Positions 41,001 through 50,792 of a stretch of 64,000 nt of DNA are shown here, in pieces. Position numbers and translations under genes: made by a program. How positions within the stretch are numbered: position 1 is the stretch's first letter; the number at the start of each line of letters is the position of its first letter. The stretch covers positions 188,808-252,807 of the forward strand of contig NZ_DAGX01000002.1 of the NCBI RefSeq assembly GCF_002498315.1, in the 5' to 3' direction. The notes beneath the pieces were generated by a model that saw nothing but the letters and a program-made list of their open reading frames with translations, was not told where the DNA came from and did not search any database. This DNA comes from Methanofollis sp. UBA420 (GTDB lineage Archaea > Halobacteriota > Methanomicrobia > Methanomicrobiales > Methanofollaceae).

Positions 41001-41972
41001 TTACACCGCAGCGTCGCCTTCAGGCTCTGCCAGCAGGTCGTGCGCCGGGCTGAACCGCCGCAGGACGTCGAGGGAGTAGAACCTGAAGAAGGTGACGAAG
41101 GGCACCTGCAGCAGGAGGAGAAAGGGGAGGGCGAGGAGAACGACGGCGAGGATCAGGAGGACCAGCGCCCCCAGGGTTGGGCCATCGACGAAGAGCCCTG
41201 CAAGGAGTGCGACGACAAAGAGCGGAACCCCGATGACAGCGAGGACGAGGAGACCGAGTATCCCCATGATCAGCGCTGCGACGATGGCAAGGATGACCTT
41301 CGCGATGACATAGACCGCCGCGTTCTTCAGGTCCGCGCGGAGAATGCCGTAGGCCCGCCGCCACCCCTCGATGATCCCGCAGTTGTCCGCGATCATCACC
41401 GGAACCACAAAGTCGATAGTGAGCATCAGCACCGTCCCGACGACCAGGGCCAGGAGGATGACCACCGGTATGAGGAGGAGCAGGGCGAGGACATTCGGGA
41501 CGCCCGAGAAGATGCCGGTGACGACCCCGAAGACCGCAAAGCCGACCATCACCGTGATGAAGACAAAAGCCATCAGGATCTCGAAGAGGAAGAAGGACAG
41601 GCCCGGACCCATCCGCTCCCTGAAGGTGCGGGAGAGGGAGACCCGGCCCGAGGTGAGGCAGTCCACGAGCACGAACTGGAAGACCGACCCGACATAGGCA
41701 AAGAGCAGTGCAAGGACGATCACGGCCGCAAGGATCAGGAAGAAGGTCGTCGGGGCGAGACCGAAGAAGTCGGGCACCGGCATGGAACCCACCTCCCGGC
41801 CACCCCGGTCAGGGAAGGAGTAGTTGCCGCCGCCACCACCGCCGATCCCCCCGACAAAGAACGAGATCACGGCGAGCCTGAGCCAGACGCCGACATTGAA
41901 TGGCCAGAGCAGCGATTTTGTCCGGGACACAGCCCCTTCAATAGCGCTGAAGGCATGGAAATCCGTTGTCAT
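41001..41972 (-). CDS. Multi-pass membrane protein (DUF7544-like)
   Basis: About 323 residues with six to seven long hydrophobic helices. The N-terminal region (SAIEGAVSRTKSLLWPFNVG) and the FRERMGPGLSFFLFEILMAF loop resemble archaeal glycerophosphodiester-phosphodiesterase-associated membrane domains and DUF7544 proteins. No catalytic motif. A Gly-rich loop (GGIGGGGGGNYSFPDRGG) lies after the first helix. ATG 41972 is preferred over a TTG at 41978. Stop followed at once by a hairpin terminator. Function unknown. Confidence 0.65.
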   Translation of the reverse strand: MTTDFHAFSAIEGAVSRTKSLLWPFNVGVWLRLAVISFFVGGIGGGGGGNYSFPDRGGREVGSMPVPDFFGLAPTTFFLILAAVIVLALLFAYVGSVFQFVLVDCLTSGRVSLSRTFRERMGPGLSFFLFEILMAFVFITVMVGFAVFGVVTGIFSGVPNVLALLLLIPVVILLALVVGTVLMLTIDFVVPVMIADNCGIIEGWRRAYGILRADLKNAAVYVIAKVILAIVAALIMGILGLLVLAVIGVPLFVVALLAGLFVDGPTLGALVLLILAVVLLALPFLLLLQVPFVTFFRFYSLDVLRRFSPAHDLLAEPEGDAAV

Positions 41973-42084
41973 GCGCAAAGATCAGGAAAGGGAGATGATA
42001 AAGACGGTGGTCGGTCGGGTATTACGGACGTGAACCGCGGATAATACATAATCTTAATTTGCGGCCGCCACCCACAGAACAGTG

Positions 42085-42726
42085 ATGATCCCGCTGATCC
42101 TCGACCTCACCGGGAGGCACGTCGTCATCTTTGGCGGCGGTGCCGTGGGAGCGCGAAAAGCGGCATATTTCTGTCGCGAAGCGAGGGTCACCGTTGTCAG
42201 CCGGAGTTTCCTGCCCTCCCTTGCCGGCTCCGGCGCCGCGTGCGTCGAGGCCGACATCGGGGCAATGGACAATCGTGCAATCCTCGCCCTGCTGGAGGGG
42301 GCCTTTCTTGTCGTCGCAGCCACGCCCGACGCCGCCCTGAACGACAGGATCGGGCGCCTGGCGCGGGAGACGGGCGTTCACTTCAACAACGCGCACGGGG
42401 AAACCGGCGACGTCCTTATCCCCTCGGTCCTCCGGGGGGAGCGCTACCTCATCGCCGTCAGCACCGGGGGGACGAGCCCGGCCGTCCCGCGGTTCCTCAG
42501 GGAGCACCTTGAGGAGGCCTTCCCCAACCTCGACACAATGATCGGGGTCGAAGGGAGACTGCGCGAGGACCTCAAAAGCTCCGTACCCTCCCAGGACGAG
42601 CGGAGCCGGATCCTCAGGGCCGTCCTCCGCGACCCCGACGCATGGGCATGGCTTGCCAGCGGCGAAGACGAGGCGTACCGCAAAATAAGGGAGCGATATA
42701 TCAGTGGAAACATATCTCTATACTGA
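42085..42726 (+). CDS. Precorrin-2 dehydrogenase / sirohydrochlorin ferrochelatase-like (CysG N-terminal type)
   Basis: 213-residue Met8p/CysG-N-type protein that oxidises precorrin-2 to sirohydrochlorin with NAD. The NAD-binding segment is VVIFGGGAVGARKAAYFCRE; the later part includes STGGTSPAVPRFLREHLEE, the conserved lid of this family. It heads the tetrapyrrole operon. ATG 42085 lacks a ribosome site, so translation may be leaderless; a GTG at 42082 is in frame. Overlaps hemA by 23 bases. Confidence 0.88.
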   Translation: MIPLILDLTGRHVVIFGGGAVGARKAAYFCREARVTVVSRSFLPSLAGSGAACVEADIGAMDNRAILALLEGAFLVVAATPDAALNDRIGRLARETGVHFNNAHGETGDVLIPSVLRGERYLIAVSTGGTSPAVPRFLREHLEEAFPNLDTMIGVEGRLREDLKSSVPSQDERSRILRAVLRDPDAWAWLASGEDEAYRKIRERYISGNISLY

Positions 42727-43978
42727 CCTGGCCATGGCCGGCCTCAACCACCACGCGGCTGGCCTCGCCGACCTCGAAGCGTTCAGGTTCGCCGACGAGG
42801 AGGCCTTTCTCACTGCAGCCAGGGAACGGTTCAAGGGCGTCTTTCTCCTCCAGACCTGCAACCGGATCGAGGTGCTCGTCCACGGGACCGCGGGGGACCT
42901 CGCCGACTTTCTCCACGACCTCGGGAGAGAAAGGTTCGAGGTCCGCGAAGGGGTGGACGTCCTCCGCCACCTCCTCCAGGTCGCCGCCGGTATCGACTCA
43001 ATGATCATCGGCGAGGACCAGATCCTCGGTCAGATGAAACGCGCCTGGGCGGCCTCGCAGGCGGTCGGTACCAGTGACCATGTCATCGATCTCTGCATCA
43101 AGAAAGCCGTGCACGTCGGCGTCGAAGTGCGGAAGAGGACGAAGATCAACAGGGGCGCCGTCTCCATCGGTTCCGCGGCCGTTGCCCTCGCCGAAGAACT
43201 CTTTACGAGTCTCAAAGGCCGGCATATCCTCGTCATCGGCAGCGGGGAGATGGGAATGCTCGTCGCCCAAGCCCTCGCCGCGAAGGACCTGACCGCAATC
43301 TACGTGGCAAACCGGACGTACGAGAGGGCGGTCGTCCTCGCCGAGAAGATCGGGGGGAAGGCGGTCAACTTCGGGGAACTGAAGCGCTACATCACCCTCT
43401 CCGACGTTGTCATCACCTGCACCTCCGCGCCCCACCCAATCCTCACCAGGCCCCTCCTGGCCGAAGTGATGAAAGGGCGGTGCTGGCCCCTCGACGGCCA
43501 CCCGCGGCCCCTCGTCGTCATCGACATCGCCCAGCCGCGGGACGTCGAGGAGGGGGCCGGGGAAGTCGACGGCGTCAACCTGTACACCATCGACAACCTC
43601 CGCGACGTCAACGAGCACACCCTGACCTCGCGGAAGGCCGAGGCCGACCGCGCCCATGACTATATCGAATCCGAACTCGACCATTTCCTCACGATGCTCA
43701 ACGCCGCCTCGGCCGACGACGCCCTGCGGGGCCTGTACACCTGGGCCGAGACGATCCGCGTCAGGGAGCGCGACCGGGCCTGCGCCCGCCTCCAGGGAGG
43801 CGACGCCCAGACCGCGGCAATCATCGACGACCTGACCAGAGTGCTCGCAAAAAAACTCCTCCTCGACGCCACCTACTCCATACGGGCATGTGCGGAGCAG
43901 GGGCAGACCAGAGAGGCAGAATGGCTGGTGAAGGCAATCACCAGAGGTGACGGACTATGTTCCCGGAAAGACGACTGA
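42704..43978 (+). CDS. hemA: Glutamyl-tRNA reductase
   Basis: 424 residues. It reduces glutamyl-tRNA to glutamate-1-semialdehyde, the first committed step of the C5 pathway. It has AMAGLNHHAAGLADLEAF at the N terminus, the catalytic Cys in LLQTCNRIEVLVHG, the NADPH domain with ILVIGSGEMGMLVAQALA, and the dimerisation helices at the end. GTG 42704 follows AAGGGAGCGAT; an ATG at 42734 would be too short for the family. The end overlaps hemB by 22 bases. Confidence 0.95.
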   Translation: METYLYTDLAMAGLNHHAAGLADLEAFRFADEEAFLTAARERFKGVFLLQTCNRIEVLVHGTAGDLADFLHDLGRERFEVREGVDVLRHLLQVAAGIDSMIIGEDQILGQMKRAWAASQAVGTSDHVIDLCIKKAVHVGVEVRKRTKINRGAVSIGSAAVALAEELFTSLKGRHILVIGSGEMGMLVAQALAAKDLTAIYVANRTYERAVVLAEKIGGKAVNFGELKRYITLSDVVITCTSAPHPILTRPLLAEVMKGRCWPLDGHPRPLVVIDIAQPRDVEEGAGEVDGVNLYTIDNLRDVNEHTLTSRKAEADRAHDYIESELDHFLTMLNAASADDALRGLYTWAETIRVRERDRACARLQGGDAQTAAIIDDLTRVLAKKLLLDATYSIRACAEQGQTREAEWLVKAITRGDGLCSRKDD

Positions 43979-44943
43979 GACGACTGAGAAAGAGAAACCT
44001 CCAACCTCTCTTCAGGGAGACGAGGATTGATGTAAGCGACCTTGTGATGCCGCTCTTCTTCGACGAGACGATCGAACAACCCGTGGCCATCACGTCGATG
44101 CCGGGCCAGTACCGGTACCCGGTCGGGGACGCAAAGACCGTGGCAAAAAGACTGAAAAATGCGGGGATCTCCGCAGTCCTCCTCTTCGGCGTTCCCGCGG
44201 AGAAGGACGCCGCCGCCCACTCGGCCTATGCCGAGAACGGCGGACTCCAGCAGGCCGTCGCCGCCATCAAGAAGGCCTGCCCGGAGATGGTGGTGATCAC
44301 CGACGTCTGCGCCTGCGAGTACACCGACCACGGCCACTGCGGGATCATCGGCGAGACCTCGTCAGGAGAGATAGACCTCCTGAACGACCCATCCCTTGCC
44401 CTGATGCAGAAGATCGCGGTCTCGCACGCCCGCGCCGGCGCCGACATGGTCGCCCCCTCCTGCATGCTCGACGGCCAGGTCAGTGCGATCAGGGCGGCCC
44501 TCGACGCCTCAGGCTATGCCGAGGTCCCGATCATGTCCTACTCCACGAAGTTTGCGAGCGCCTTCTACGGCCCCTTCAGGGAGGCAGCACACTCGGGTTA
44601 CTCCTTCGGCGACCGGACCACCTACCAGATGGACCCGGCGAACGGCCGCGAGGCACTCCTCGAATCCGAGATGGACGCGGACGAGGGTGCCGACATCCTG
44701 ATGGTGAAACCGGCCGCCCTCTACCTCGACGTGCTGGCAAAGATCCGGGAGATCGGCCTCCCGGTCGCTGCCTACCAGGTCTCGGGCGAATACTCCCAGA
44801 TCAAGGCCGCGGCAGAGCGGGGATGGATCGACGAGAGGCGGTGCGCCCTTGAAAGCCTCACCTGCATCAAGAGGGCAGGGGCCGACCTGATCATCACCTA
44901 TTACGCAGAGGACGCAGCGAGGTGGCTCCATGAAGAGCAGTGA
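43957..44943 (+). CDS. hemB: Porphobilinogen synthase (delta-aminolevulinate dehydratase)
   Basis: 328 residues. It condenses two aminolevulinates to porphobilinogen. Zn-type cysteine triad Cys118/Cys120/Cys128 (TDVCACEYTDHGHCG), Schiff-base lysines in MSYSTKFASAFYG and ILMVKPAALYLD. Ribosome site AGAGGTGA lies inside hemA just upstream of ATG. Overlaps hemL by 14 bases. Confidence 0.96.
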   Translation: MFPERRLRRLRKRNLQPLFRETRIDVSDLVMPLFFDETIEQPVAITSMPGQYRYPVGDAKTVAKRLKNAGISAVLLFGVPAEKDAAAHSAYAENGGLQQAVAAIKKACPEMVVITDVCACEYTDHGHCGIIGETSSGEIDLLNDPSLALMQKIAVSHARAGADMVAPSCMLDGQVSAIRAALDASGYAEVPIMSYSTKFASAFYGPFREAAHSGYSFGDRTTYQMDPANGREALLESEMDADEGADILMVKPAALYLDVLAKIREIGLPVAAYQVSGEYSQIKAAAERGWIDERRCALESLTCIKRAGADLIITYYAEDAARWLHEEQ

Positions 44944-46174
44944 CCTCTTTGCACGGGCACAGGGCCTGATGCCCGGCGGGGTCTCAAGCCCGGTGCGGGC
45001 AATCAAGCCGTACCCCTTCTACACGGCCGGTGCGCACGGCCCCTTCCTGCGGACGGTCGAGGGGCAGGAGTTCGTCGACTGCTGTCTCGGGTATGGTCCC
45101 CTCATCCTTGGCCACGCCCATGACGTGGTACGGCAGGCGATCGAGGTGCAGCTTGCCGAGGGCTGGCTCTACGGCACCCCCTGCCCGCACGAGATCGCCC
45201 TTGCAGACAGGATCTGTGCCGACCACTCCTCTATCGAGATGGTCCGCTTCGTCTCCAGTGGGTCCGAGGCGACGATGGCCGCGATCAGGCTTGCCCGCGC
45301 TGCCACAGGAAAACCCGACATCGTGAAGATAGAGGGCGGCTTCCACGGCGCCCACGACGCCGTGCTCGTGCAGGCGGGTTCCGGGGCGACGACAATGGGC
45401 GTCCCCGACTCGGCTGGCGTCGTCGCCGACCTGGTGCGCCACACCCGGCAGGTGGCGTACAACGACCCCGCGGCCCTCGACGCCGTCCTCTCCTCGTCGG
45501 AGGAGATCGCCGCCCTCATCATCGAACCGGTGATGGGCAATGTCGGCCCCGTCCTCCCCGGGGAGAACTATCTGCAGGAGGTGCGGCGGATCACAGAGGA
45601 CCACGACGTCCTCCTCATCTTCGACGAGGTGATCACCGGCTACCGCCTTGGCATCGGCGGGGCGCAGAAGCGCTTTGATATCACACCCGACCTCACGACC
45701 CTTGGCAAGATCATCGGCGGCGGCCTGCCTATCGGGGCCTTCGGCGGCAGGCGCGACCTCATGGAGATGGTCGCCCCGCAGGGCCCGGTCTACCAGGCCG
45801 GCACCTTCAGCGGGAACCCCCTGACCATGGCCGCGGGGGCCGCGGCCCTCGGCTGGCTCCACGGCCACCCGGAGGTCTACCAGCATCTCGACGAAGGGAC
45901 GAAGGCCATCGAGGACGCCTGCGAGGACGCAGATGCCGGCGGCTCCTTTGTCAGGCTCGGCTCCATGTTCAAGTACTTCTTCAGGGCCGAGCCACCGAAG
46001 AACTATGCTGAAGCGAAGGAGAGCGACACCACAGCATTCAGAAGATTCTGGGAGAAGATGTTGGCGAAGGACATCTTTGTCCCGCCGTCGCAGTTTGAAA
46101 CAAACTTCCTCTCGGCAGCGCACACAGAAGAGATCATCGAACGCATCGCGGACGCATACAGGACATGTCTCTGA
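44930..46174 (+). CDS. hemL: Glutamate-1-semialdehyde 2,1-aminomutase
   Basis: 414 residues, PLP enzyme making aminolevulinate. The PLP lysine is Lys260 (TTLGKIIGGGLPIGAFGG). Other marks are GGVSSPVRAIKPYPFYT, VSSGSEATMAAIRLARA, GGFHGAHDAVLVQAG and IFDEVITGYRLG. Length normal. Overlaps hemC by 10 bases. Confidence 0.96.
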   Translation: MKSSDLFARAQGLMPGGVSSPVRAIKPYPFYTAGAHGPFLRTVEGQEFVDCCLGYGPLILGHAHDVVRQAIEVQLAEGWLYGTPCPHEIALADRICADHSSIEMVRFVSSGSEATMAAIRLARAATGKPDIVKIEGGFHGAHDAVLVQAGSGATTMGVPDSAGVVADLVRHTRQVAYNDPAALDAVLSSSEEIAALIIEPVMGNVGPVLPGENYLQEVRRITEDHDVLLIFDEVITGYRLGIGGAQKRFDITPDLTTLGKIIGGGLPIGAFGGRRDLMEMVAPQGPVYQAGTFSGNPLTMAAGAAALGWLHGHPEVYQHLDEGTKAIEDACEDADAGGSFVRLGSMFKYFFRAEPPKNYAEAKESDTTAFRRFWEKMLAKDIFVPPSQFETNFLSAAHTEEIIERIADAYRTCL

Positions 46175-47049
46175 GAATAGGAACACGCGGGAGCCAGCTC
46201 GCCCTTGCGCAGACAGAACGGGTCTGCAAGGCGCTGGCGCAGATAGGCATCGAAGTTGAAACGGCAGTCATCAGGACGAAGGGAGACACCAACACCGGCG
46301 TCCCCCTCCACGAGATCGGTGGGCAGGGCGTCTTTGTCCGGGCCCTCGACGAGGCGATCATCGACGGCACCATTGATGCCGCCGTCCATTCCATGAAGGA
46401 CATCCCGGCAAAGAGGCCGCGGGGCGTCGTCACCGGCGCCGTCCTCACCAGGGACTCGCCAGCCGACTATCTTGCCTATGAAGGGAACATCGCCGATGTC
46501 CGGGTCGTCGGCACCTCCTCGACGCGGCGGCGGGCGCAGTTGCTGCGGCACGACCCCGAGATCGATGTCAGGCAACTGCGCGGCAATGTGGACACGCGCC
46601 TCCACAAGATGCGGGAGAAGGAGTACGACGCCATCGTCCTCGCCGAGGCCGGCCTTGAGCGCCTGGGCTACACGGTGAAGGGGCAGCGTCTGCCGACATC
46701 CCAGTTCGTCCCCTCCCCGAACCAGGGTACGATCGCCGTTGTCTGCAGGAACAGCCCGGAGATCATCGAAATGATCCAGCCCCTCGACGACCCACAGACG
46801 CGGATGGATGTCGGGATCGAGCGGATCATCATGGAAGAGGTCGGCGGCGGCTGCTTCACACCGCAGGGCATCTACTGCCGGGACGGCCACCTCATCGCCG
46901 AGGTGCTCGCCCTCGACGGGAGCAGGAATGTGAGGGTCGAGGAGGAAATCACGACCGCGGACGAGGCCCGGGAATGCGGCAGGAAACTTCGCACCGACGC
47001 CGGCGACCTCATCAGGGAGGCCTACAAACAGCTGGGGATCATGCCATGA
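46165..47049 (+). CDS. hemC: Hydroxymethylbilane synthase
   Basis: 294 residues. It polymerises four porphobilinogens. It has the start LRIGTRGSQLALAQTERV, Arg/Lys-rich substrate site (VVGTSSTRRRAQLL), and Cys230 (GGGCFTPQG), the dipyrromethane attachment residue. Overlaps cobA by 4 bases. Confidence 0.96.
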   Translation: MSLRIGTRGSQLALAQTERVCKALAQIGIEVETAVIRTKGDTNTGVPLHEIGGQGVFVRALDEAIIDGTIDAAVHSMKDIPAKRPRGVVTGAVLTRDSPADYLAYEGNIADVRVVGTSSTRRRAQLLRHDPEIDVRQLRGNVDTRLHKMREKEYDAIVLAEAGLERLGYTVKGQRLPTSQFVPSPNQGTIAVVCRNSPEIIEMIQPLDDPQTRMDVGIERIIMEEVGGGCFTPQGIYCRDGHLIAEVLALDGSRNVRVEEEITTADEARECGRKLRTDAGDLIREAYKQLGIMP

Positions 47050-47792
47050 CAGGAAAGGTAATCCTTGTGGGATCGGGGCCGGGCGGGCTCGGCCTCATGG
47101 CGGTGCGGGCACAGGAGGCGATCGCGGAGGCCGAGGTCATCCTCTATGACCAGCTCCCCGGCGACGAGATCCTGGCAACCTTGCCCGAGAGTGCGGAAAA
47201 GATCGACTGCGGCAAACACGGTGGCGACCACACCCTCGAACAGGACGATATCGAGGCCTTGATGGTCGAGAAGGCCCTAGAAGGGAAGAATGTCGTCAGG
47301 CTGAAGGGAGGCGACTCCTTCCTCTTCGGCCGGGGTGGGGAGGAGATGGAGACCCTCCGCACCCATGGCATCGCGGTCGAGGTGGTGCCCGGCATCACCT
47401 CGGCCATCGCCGTCCCCGAGTCTGTCGGAATCCCTGTGACCCACCGGAAGTTCGCCTCCCAGGTGACGATCATCACCGGCCACGAGGACCCGACCAAGGG
47501 TGAGTCTGCCCTGGACTGGCAGTTCCTGGGCAGGACGCGGGGGACGATCGTCGTGCTCATGGGCGTCAAGAACCTGGGGAAGATCGCGGAGGCCCTGGTC
47601 GGGAACGGCCGCGACCCGGCGACGCCTGTCGCGGTCATCGAGCGCGGCATGCGCCCCGACCAGAGGGTGACGGTCGGGCCCCTCGCGGAGATCGCGGCGA
47701 TCGCCCGTGCACAGGGCGTCAGGCCGCCCGCGGTCATCGTCATCGGCGAGGTCGTCGGCCTGTACGACGGCACGCCTGTCTACCGGCCCTGA
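47046..47792 (+). CDS. cobA: Uroporphyrinogen-III C-methyltransferase
   Basis: 248-residue SUMT that methylates uroporphyrinogen III twice to precorrin-2 for siroheme, F430 and cobamides. It shows VILVGSGPGGLGLMAVRA, VVRLKGGDSFLFGRGGEE and the binding loop GVKNLGKIAEAL. The ATG lies in the hemC stop region (4-base overlap). No uroporphyrinogen-III synthase gene (hemD) follows; 140 bases of spacer separate it from ilvD. Confidence 0.94.
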   Translation: MTGKVILVGSGPGGLGLMAVRAQEAIAEAEVILYDQLPGDEILATLPESAEKIDCGKHGGDHTLEQDDIEALMVEKALEGKNVVRLKGGDSFLFGRGGEEMETLRTHGIAVEVVPGITSAIAVPESVGIPVTHRKFASQVTIITGHEDPTKGESALDWQFLGRTRGTIVVLMGVKNLGKIAEALVGNGRDPATPVAVIERGMRPDQRVTVGPLAEIAAIARAQGVRPPAVIVIGEVVGLYDGTPVYRP

Positions 47793-47932
47793 ACGTTCTC
47801 GATAGTGCGAGCGGGAAGGCGTCTTCCCTCTTTTTTCAGCCATCATGACGATGGCCGTGCCTCTCACGGCGTGACCCTGCTCCCTCCGGGCAGAGGGTTG
47901 ATATACTCTCAGGCAGTCTCTTTGTGAGAACC

Positions 47933-49576
47933 ATGAGGAGCGATCTCGTCAAGAAAGGGTACCCGAGGGCACCGAACCGCGCCCTCCTGCGGGCGCTCGG
48001 GATCACCGACAGGGAGATGGACCTCCCCTTCATCGGCATCGCCAATGCCTGGAACACAATCATCCCGGGACACACCCATCTCAGGTCTGTCACCGAGAAG
48101 GTGCGGGAGGGGATCGCCGCGGCGGGCGGTGTCCCCTTTGAGTTCGGGGTCATCGGGGTCTGCGACGGGATCGCGATGGGCCACGAGGGGATGCGTTACT
48201 CCCTGCCGTCGCGGGAGAACATCGCCGACTCCATCGAGCTGATGGTCCAGGCCCACCGCTTCGACGGCCTGGTCTGCGTCGGCACCTGCGACAAGATCGT
48301 GCCCGGCATGCTGATGGCCGCGGCACGCCTGGACATCCCGGCCATCATGGTCACCGGCGGGCCGATGCTGCCGGGCAACCTGGGCGGGCGCGACCTCACC
48401 CTCACCGATGTCTTCGAGGCCGTCGGGAAGGTCGCCGCGGGCGCGATGGGCGAGGGCGAACTCCATGGCCTGGAGTGCGCCGCCATGCCCGGCTGCGGGA
48501 GTTGCCAGGGGCTGTACACGGCGAACACCATGGCGTGCATGACCGAGGCGATGGGCATGTCCCTGCCCGGCTGCGCCGCCATACCGGCCGTGGACGCCGC
48601 AAAACTGAGGGTCGCGCGGGAGAGCGGGGAGACGGCCGTCCGCCTGGTGCACGAGGGCGTCACGGCACGGAGGATCATCACCCTCGAAAGCCTGCGGAAC
48701 GCCGTCAGGGTGGACATGGCCCTCGGCGGGTCGACGAACACCGTCCTCCACCTGATGGCGATCGCCGCCGAGGCCGGGGTGCCCCTCACCCTCGCCGACT
48801 TCAACACGATCTCGGACACCGTGCCGCACATCAGCCACATGCAGCCCGGCGGGCCCCACTCCATGGTCGCCCTTCACCGCGCAGGAGGGATACCGGCCGT
48901 CCTCCACGCGGTCATGGAGCACCTCGAAGACACACCGACAGTCTCCGGCAGGACGACACGGTCGATCGCGGCCTCGGCCTCGGTCCTCGACACCGCCGTG
49001 ATCAGGCCAGCCGAGCACCCGGTCCACGCGGCGGGCGGCCTGAAAGTCCTGCACGGCAGCCTCGCCCCGGCCGGCGCCGTCGTCAAGGCGGCCGCCGTGG
49101 ACGACGCGATGTGGCGGCACACCGGCCCCGCCCGCGTCTTCGACGGCGAGGACGCCGCCATGAAGGCGATCCTCGGCCAGAAGATCAGAGAGGGCGACGT
49201 CGTCGTCATCAGGTACGAAGGGCCCCGCGGCGGCCCGGGCATGCCGGAGATGCTCTCGCCGACCGCCGCCCTTGTCGGCTTCGGATACAGGCAGGTCGCC
49301 CTCGTCACCGACGGACGGTTTTCCGGCGGGACGCGGGGGCCGTGTATCGGGCATGTCGCCCCGGAGGCCGCGGCAGGCGGGCCGATCGCCCTCGTCAGGG
49401 AAGGGGACCGGATCGCGATCGACCTCCACAACCGCCGCCTCGACCTCCTCGTCGACGAGGAGACCCTGAAGTCCCGTCGCCATGAGTGGAAGCCCGTGAA
49501 AAAACAGTTGTCAGGCATTCTCGCCCGGTACGCCGCGACAGTCGGCGGGGCTGACACCGGGGCAGTGCAGAGGTGA
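47933..49576 (+). CDS. ilvD: Dihydroxy-acid dehydratase
   Basis: 547-residue Fe-S dehydratase of valine/isoleucine synthesis. Cluster and metal residues appear in CDGIAMGHEGMRYSLPSRE, VGTCDKIVPGMLMA and PGCGSCQGLYTANTMA. The C-terminal FSGGTRGPCIGHVAPEAA block is also conserved. ATG 47933 is chosen over an in-frame GTG at 47924. Stands alone, preceded by a T-rich stretch. Confidence 0.95.
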   Translation: MRSDLVKKGYPRAPNRALLRALGITDREMDLPFIGIANAWNTIIPGHTHLRSVTEKVREGIAAAGGVPFEFGVIGVCDGIAMGHEGMRYSLPSRENIADSIELMVQAHRFDGLVCVGTCDKIVPGMLMAAARLDIPAIMVTGGPMLPGNLGGRDLTLTDVFEAVGKVAAGAMGEGELHGLECAAMPGCGSCQGLYTANTMACMTEAMGMSLPGCAAIPAVDAAKLRVARESGETAVRLVHEGVTARRIITLESLRNAVRVDMALGGSTNTVLHLMAIAAEAGVPLTLADFNTISDTVPHISHMQPGGPHSMVALHRAGGIPAVLHAVMEHLEDTPTVSGRTTRSIAASASVLDTAVIRPAEHPVHAAGGLKVLHGSLAPAGAVVKAAAVDDAMWRHTGPARVFDGEDAAMKAILGQKIREGDVVVIRYEGPRGGPGMPEMLSPTAALVGFGYRQVALVTDGRFSGGTRGPCIGHVAPEAAAGGPIALVREGDRIAIDLHNRRLDLLVDEETLKSRRHEWKPVKKQLSGILARYAATVGGADTGAVQR

Positions 49577-49671
49577 GGGGCTGGGCTTAGGGTATGAGAA
49601 CGTGGTGAGAATGGTGGTCTAAAGACTTTCCCATATATTCACCCCGGATTTCACCCGCCAGAAGCTAATTT

Positions 49672-50110
49672 AGAATAGGACCGGGGAAGAGAGAAAATGA
49701 GATCCATAGGAAGGCGATTGCCATCCCACTCCTATCCTGATGGCAGGGTGCGAGCTTTAGCGAGCTTGAGAAAGCCTTTGGCTTTCGAAGGTCTGAGAGG
49801 ATGAACGAAGTGAATCGAGAAAATCTTTGATTTTCGAGCGGCAGCCCCACTGTGGAGAGCGCCGATTCGTCACCTTCCTCACAATCTAGACTGGGGGACT
49901 AACGTCCCCAGACCCCCGATCTAGGATAGGACCGAGGAAGACAGAGCAGAGATTCTGAGAAGAGGAGTGCTTGCTATCCCGTCCCTATCCTGTACCACGA
50001 GCAGGGGGCCGAGAACAGAGGGAGTATGAGAAAAATGTTAGTTTTTCAAGCAACAGCCCGCAACACAGTGTTCAATCCACTGCTTTCCCCATACCACCCT
50101 CACCGCCCCT
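49672..50110. repeat. Dispersed hairpin repeat, copies C and G (628-base gap)
   Basis: Most of the gap between ilvD and the carbonic anhydrase is repeat DNA. Copy C (49715-49848) matches the reverse complement of 29511-29644 and carries GAAAGCC-TTT-GGCTTTC (49770-49786) and GAAAATC-TTT-GATTTTC (49819-49835). Copy G (about 49880-50100) is degenerate, with GGGGAC-TAAC-GTCCCC near 49892 and a GAAAAA/TTTTTC pair near 50040. Frames in this gap are not credible genes. Confidence 0.75.
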
Positions 50111-50204
50111 CCCGATCAGATCCTCTCCAGAATCGATTTCGGAGGGTTCAATACCTCTCACGGACATTTTTTACCATCGGCAGCATGCCTGCCGGGAGTT
50201 AGGT

Positions 50205-50792
50205 ATGATTGACAGGTTCCTTGAAGGCAATAAGACATTCATTGAGGGCGAGTTCACCGAACACCGCGACTACTACCGCGACCTCGCCACGGGACAGAGC
50301 CCCACCGTCCTGTGGATAGGCTGTTCGGACTCGAGAGTCGCCCCGGAGAGGATCACCGGCGCAATGGCCGGCGAGATCTTCGTCCACCGCAATATCGGCA
50401 ACATCGTCAGGGTCGGTGACTGGAACTTCGCCACGATCCTGGAGTACGCCGTCAAACACCTGAAAGTCTCCGACATTGTCGTCTGCGGCCACTCAGACTG
50501 CGGCGCGATGAAGGCACTGATCTCGGACAAAGAATCGAACGAGGCCTACATTCCCCTGTGGCTCTCGAACGCCGCCGTGGCACGCAAAGAGGTCGAGAAG
50601 AATACGCCGAAGCCCTCCGACCCCGCGGGCCTGAAGAAATGGGGGCAGATGATCGAGGAAGAGAACGTGAAACTCCAGCTTAAAAACCTCCGGACCTACC
50701 CGATCGTGAGGGAGGCGGAGAAAGAGGGAAGGGTTGCGGTCCACGGTCTCTACTTCAACCTTGAAACCGGAAAGCTGGATCAGATCGCCTGA
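50205..50792 (+). CDS. Beta-class carbonic anhydrase
   Basis: 195 residues. It interconverts CO2 and bicarbonate with zinc. Ligands are Cys40 with Asp42/Arg44 (WIGCSDSRVAPE), His96 and Cys99 (VCGHSDCGAMKAL). ATG 50205 follows GGGAGTTAGGT; the frame upstream is repeat-derived. A CO2-using methanogen would need it for carboxylations. It overlaps the leftward neighbour by 13 bases. Confidence 0.93.
   Translation: MIDRFLEGNKTFIEGEFTEHRDYYRDLATGQSPTVLWIGCSDSRVAPERITGAMAGEIFVHRNIGNIVRVGDWNFATILEYAVKHLKVSDIVVCGHSDCGAMKALISDKESNEAYIPLWLSNAAVARKEVEKNTPKPSDPAGLKKWGQMIEEENVKLQLKNLRTYPIVREAEKEGRVAVHGLYFNLETGKLDQIA

Noticed and set aside
47909..49483. 524-codon open frame antisense to ilvD
   Set aside because: Shadow of ilvD; composition follows the opposite strand's codon bias.
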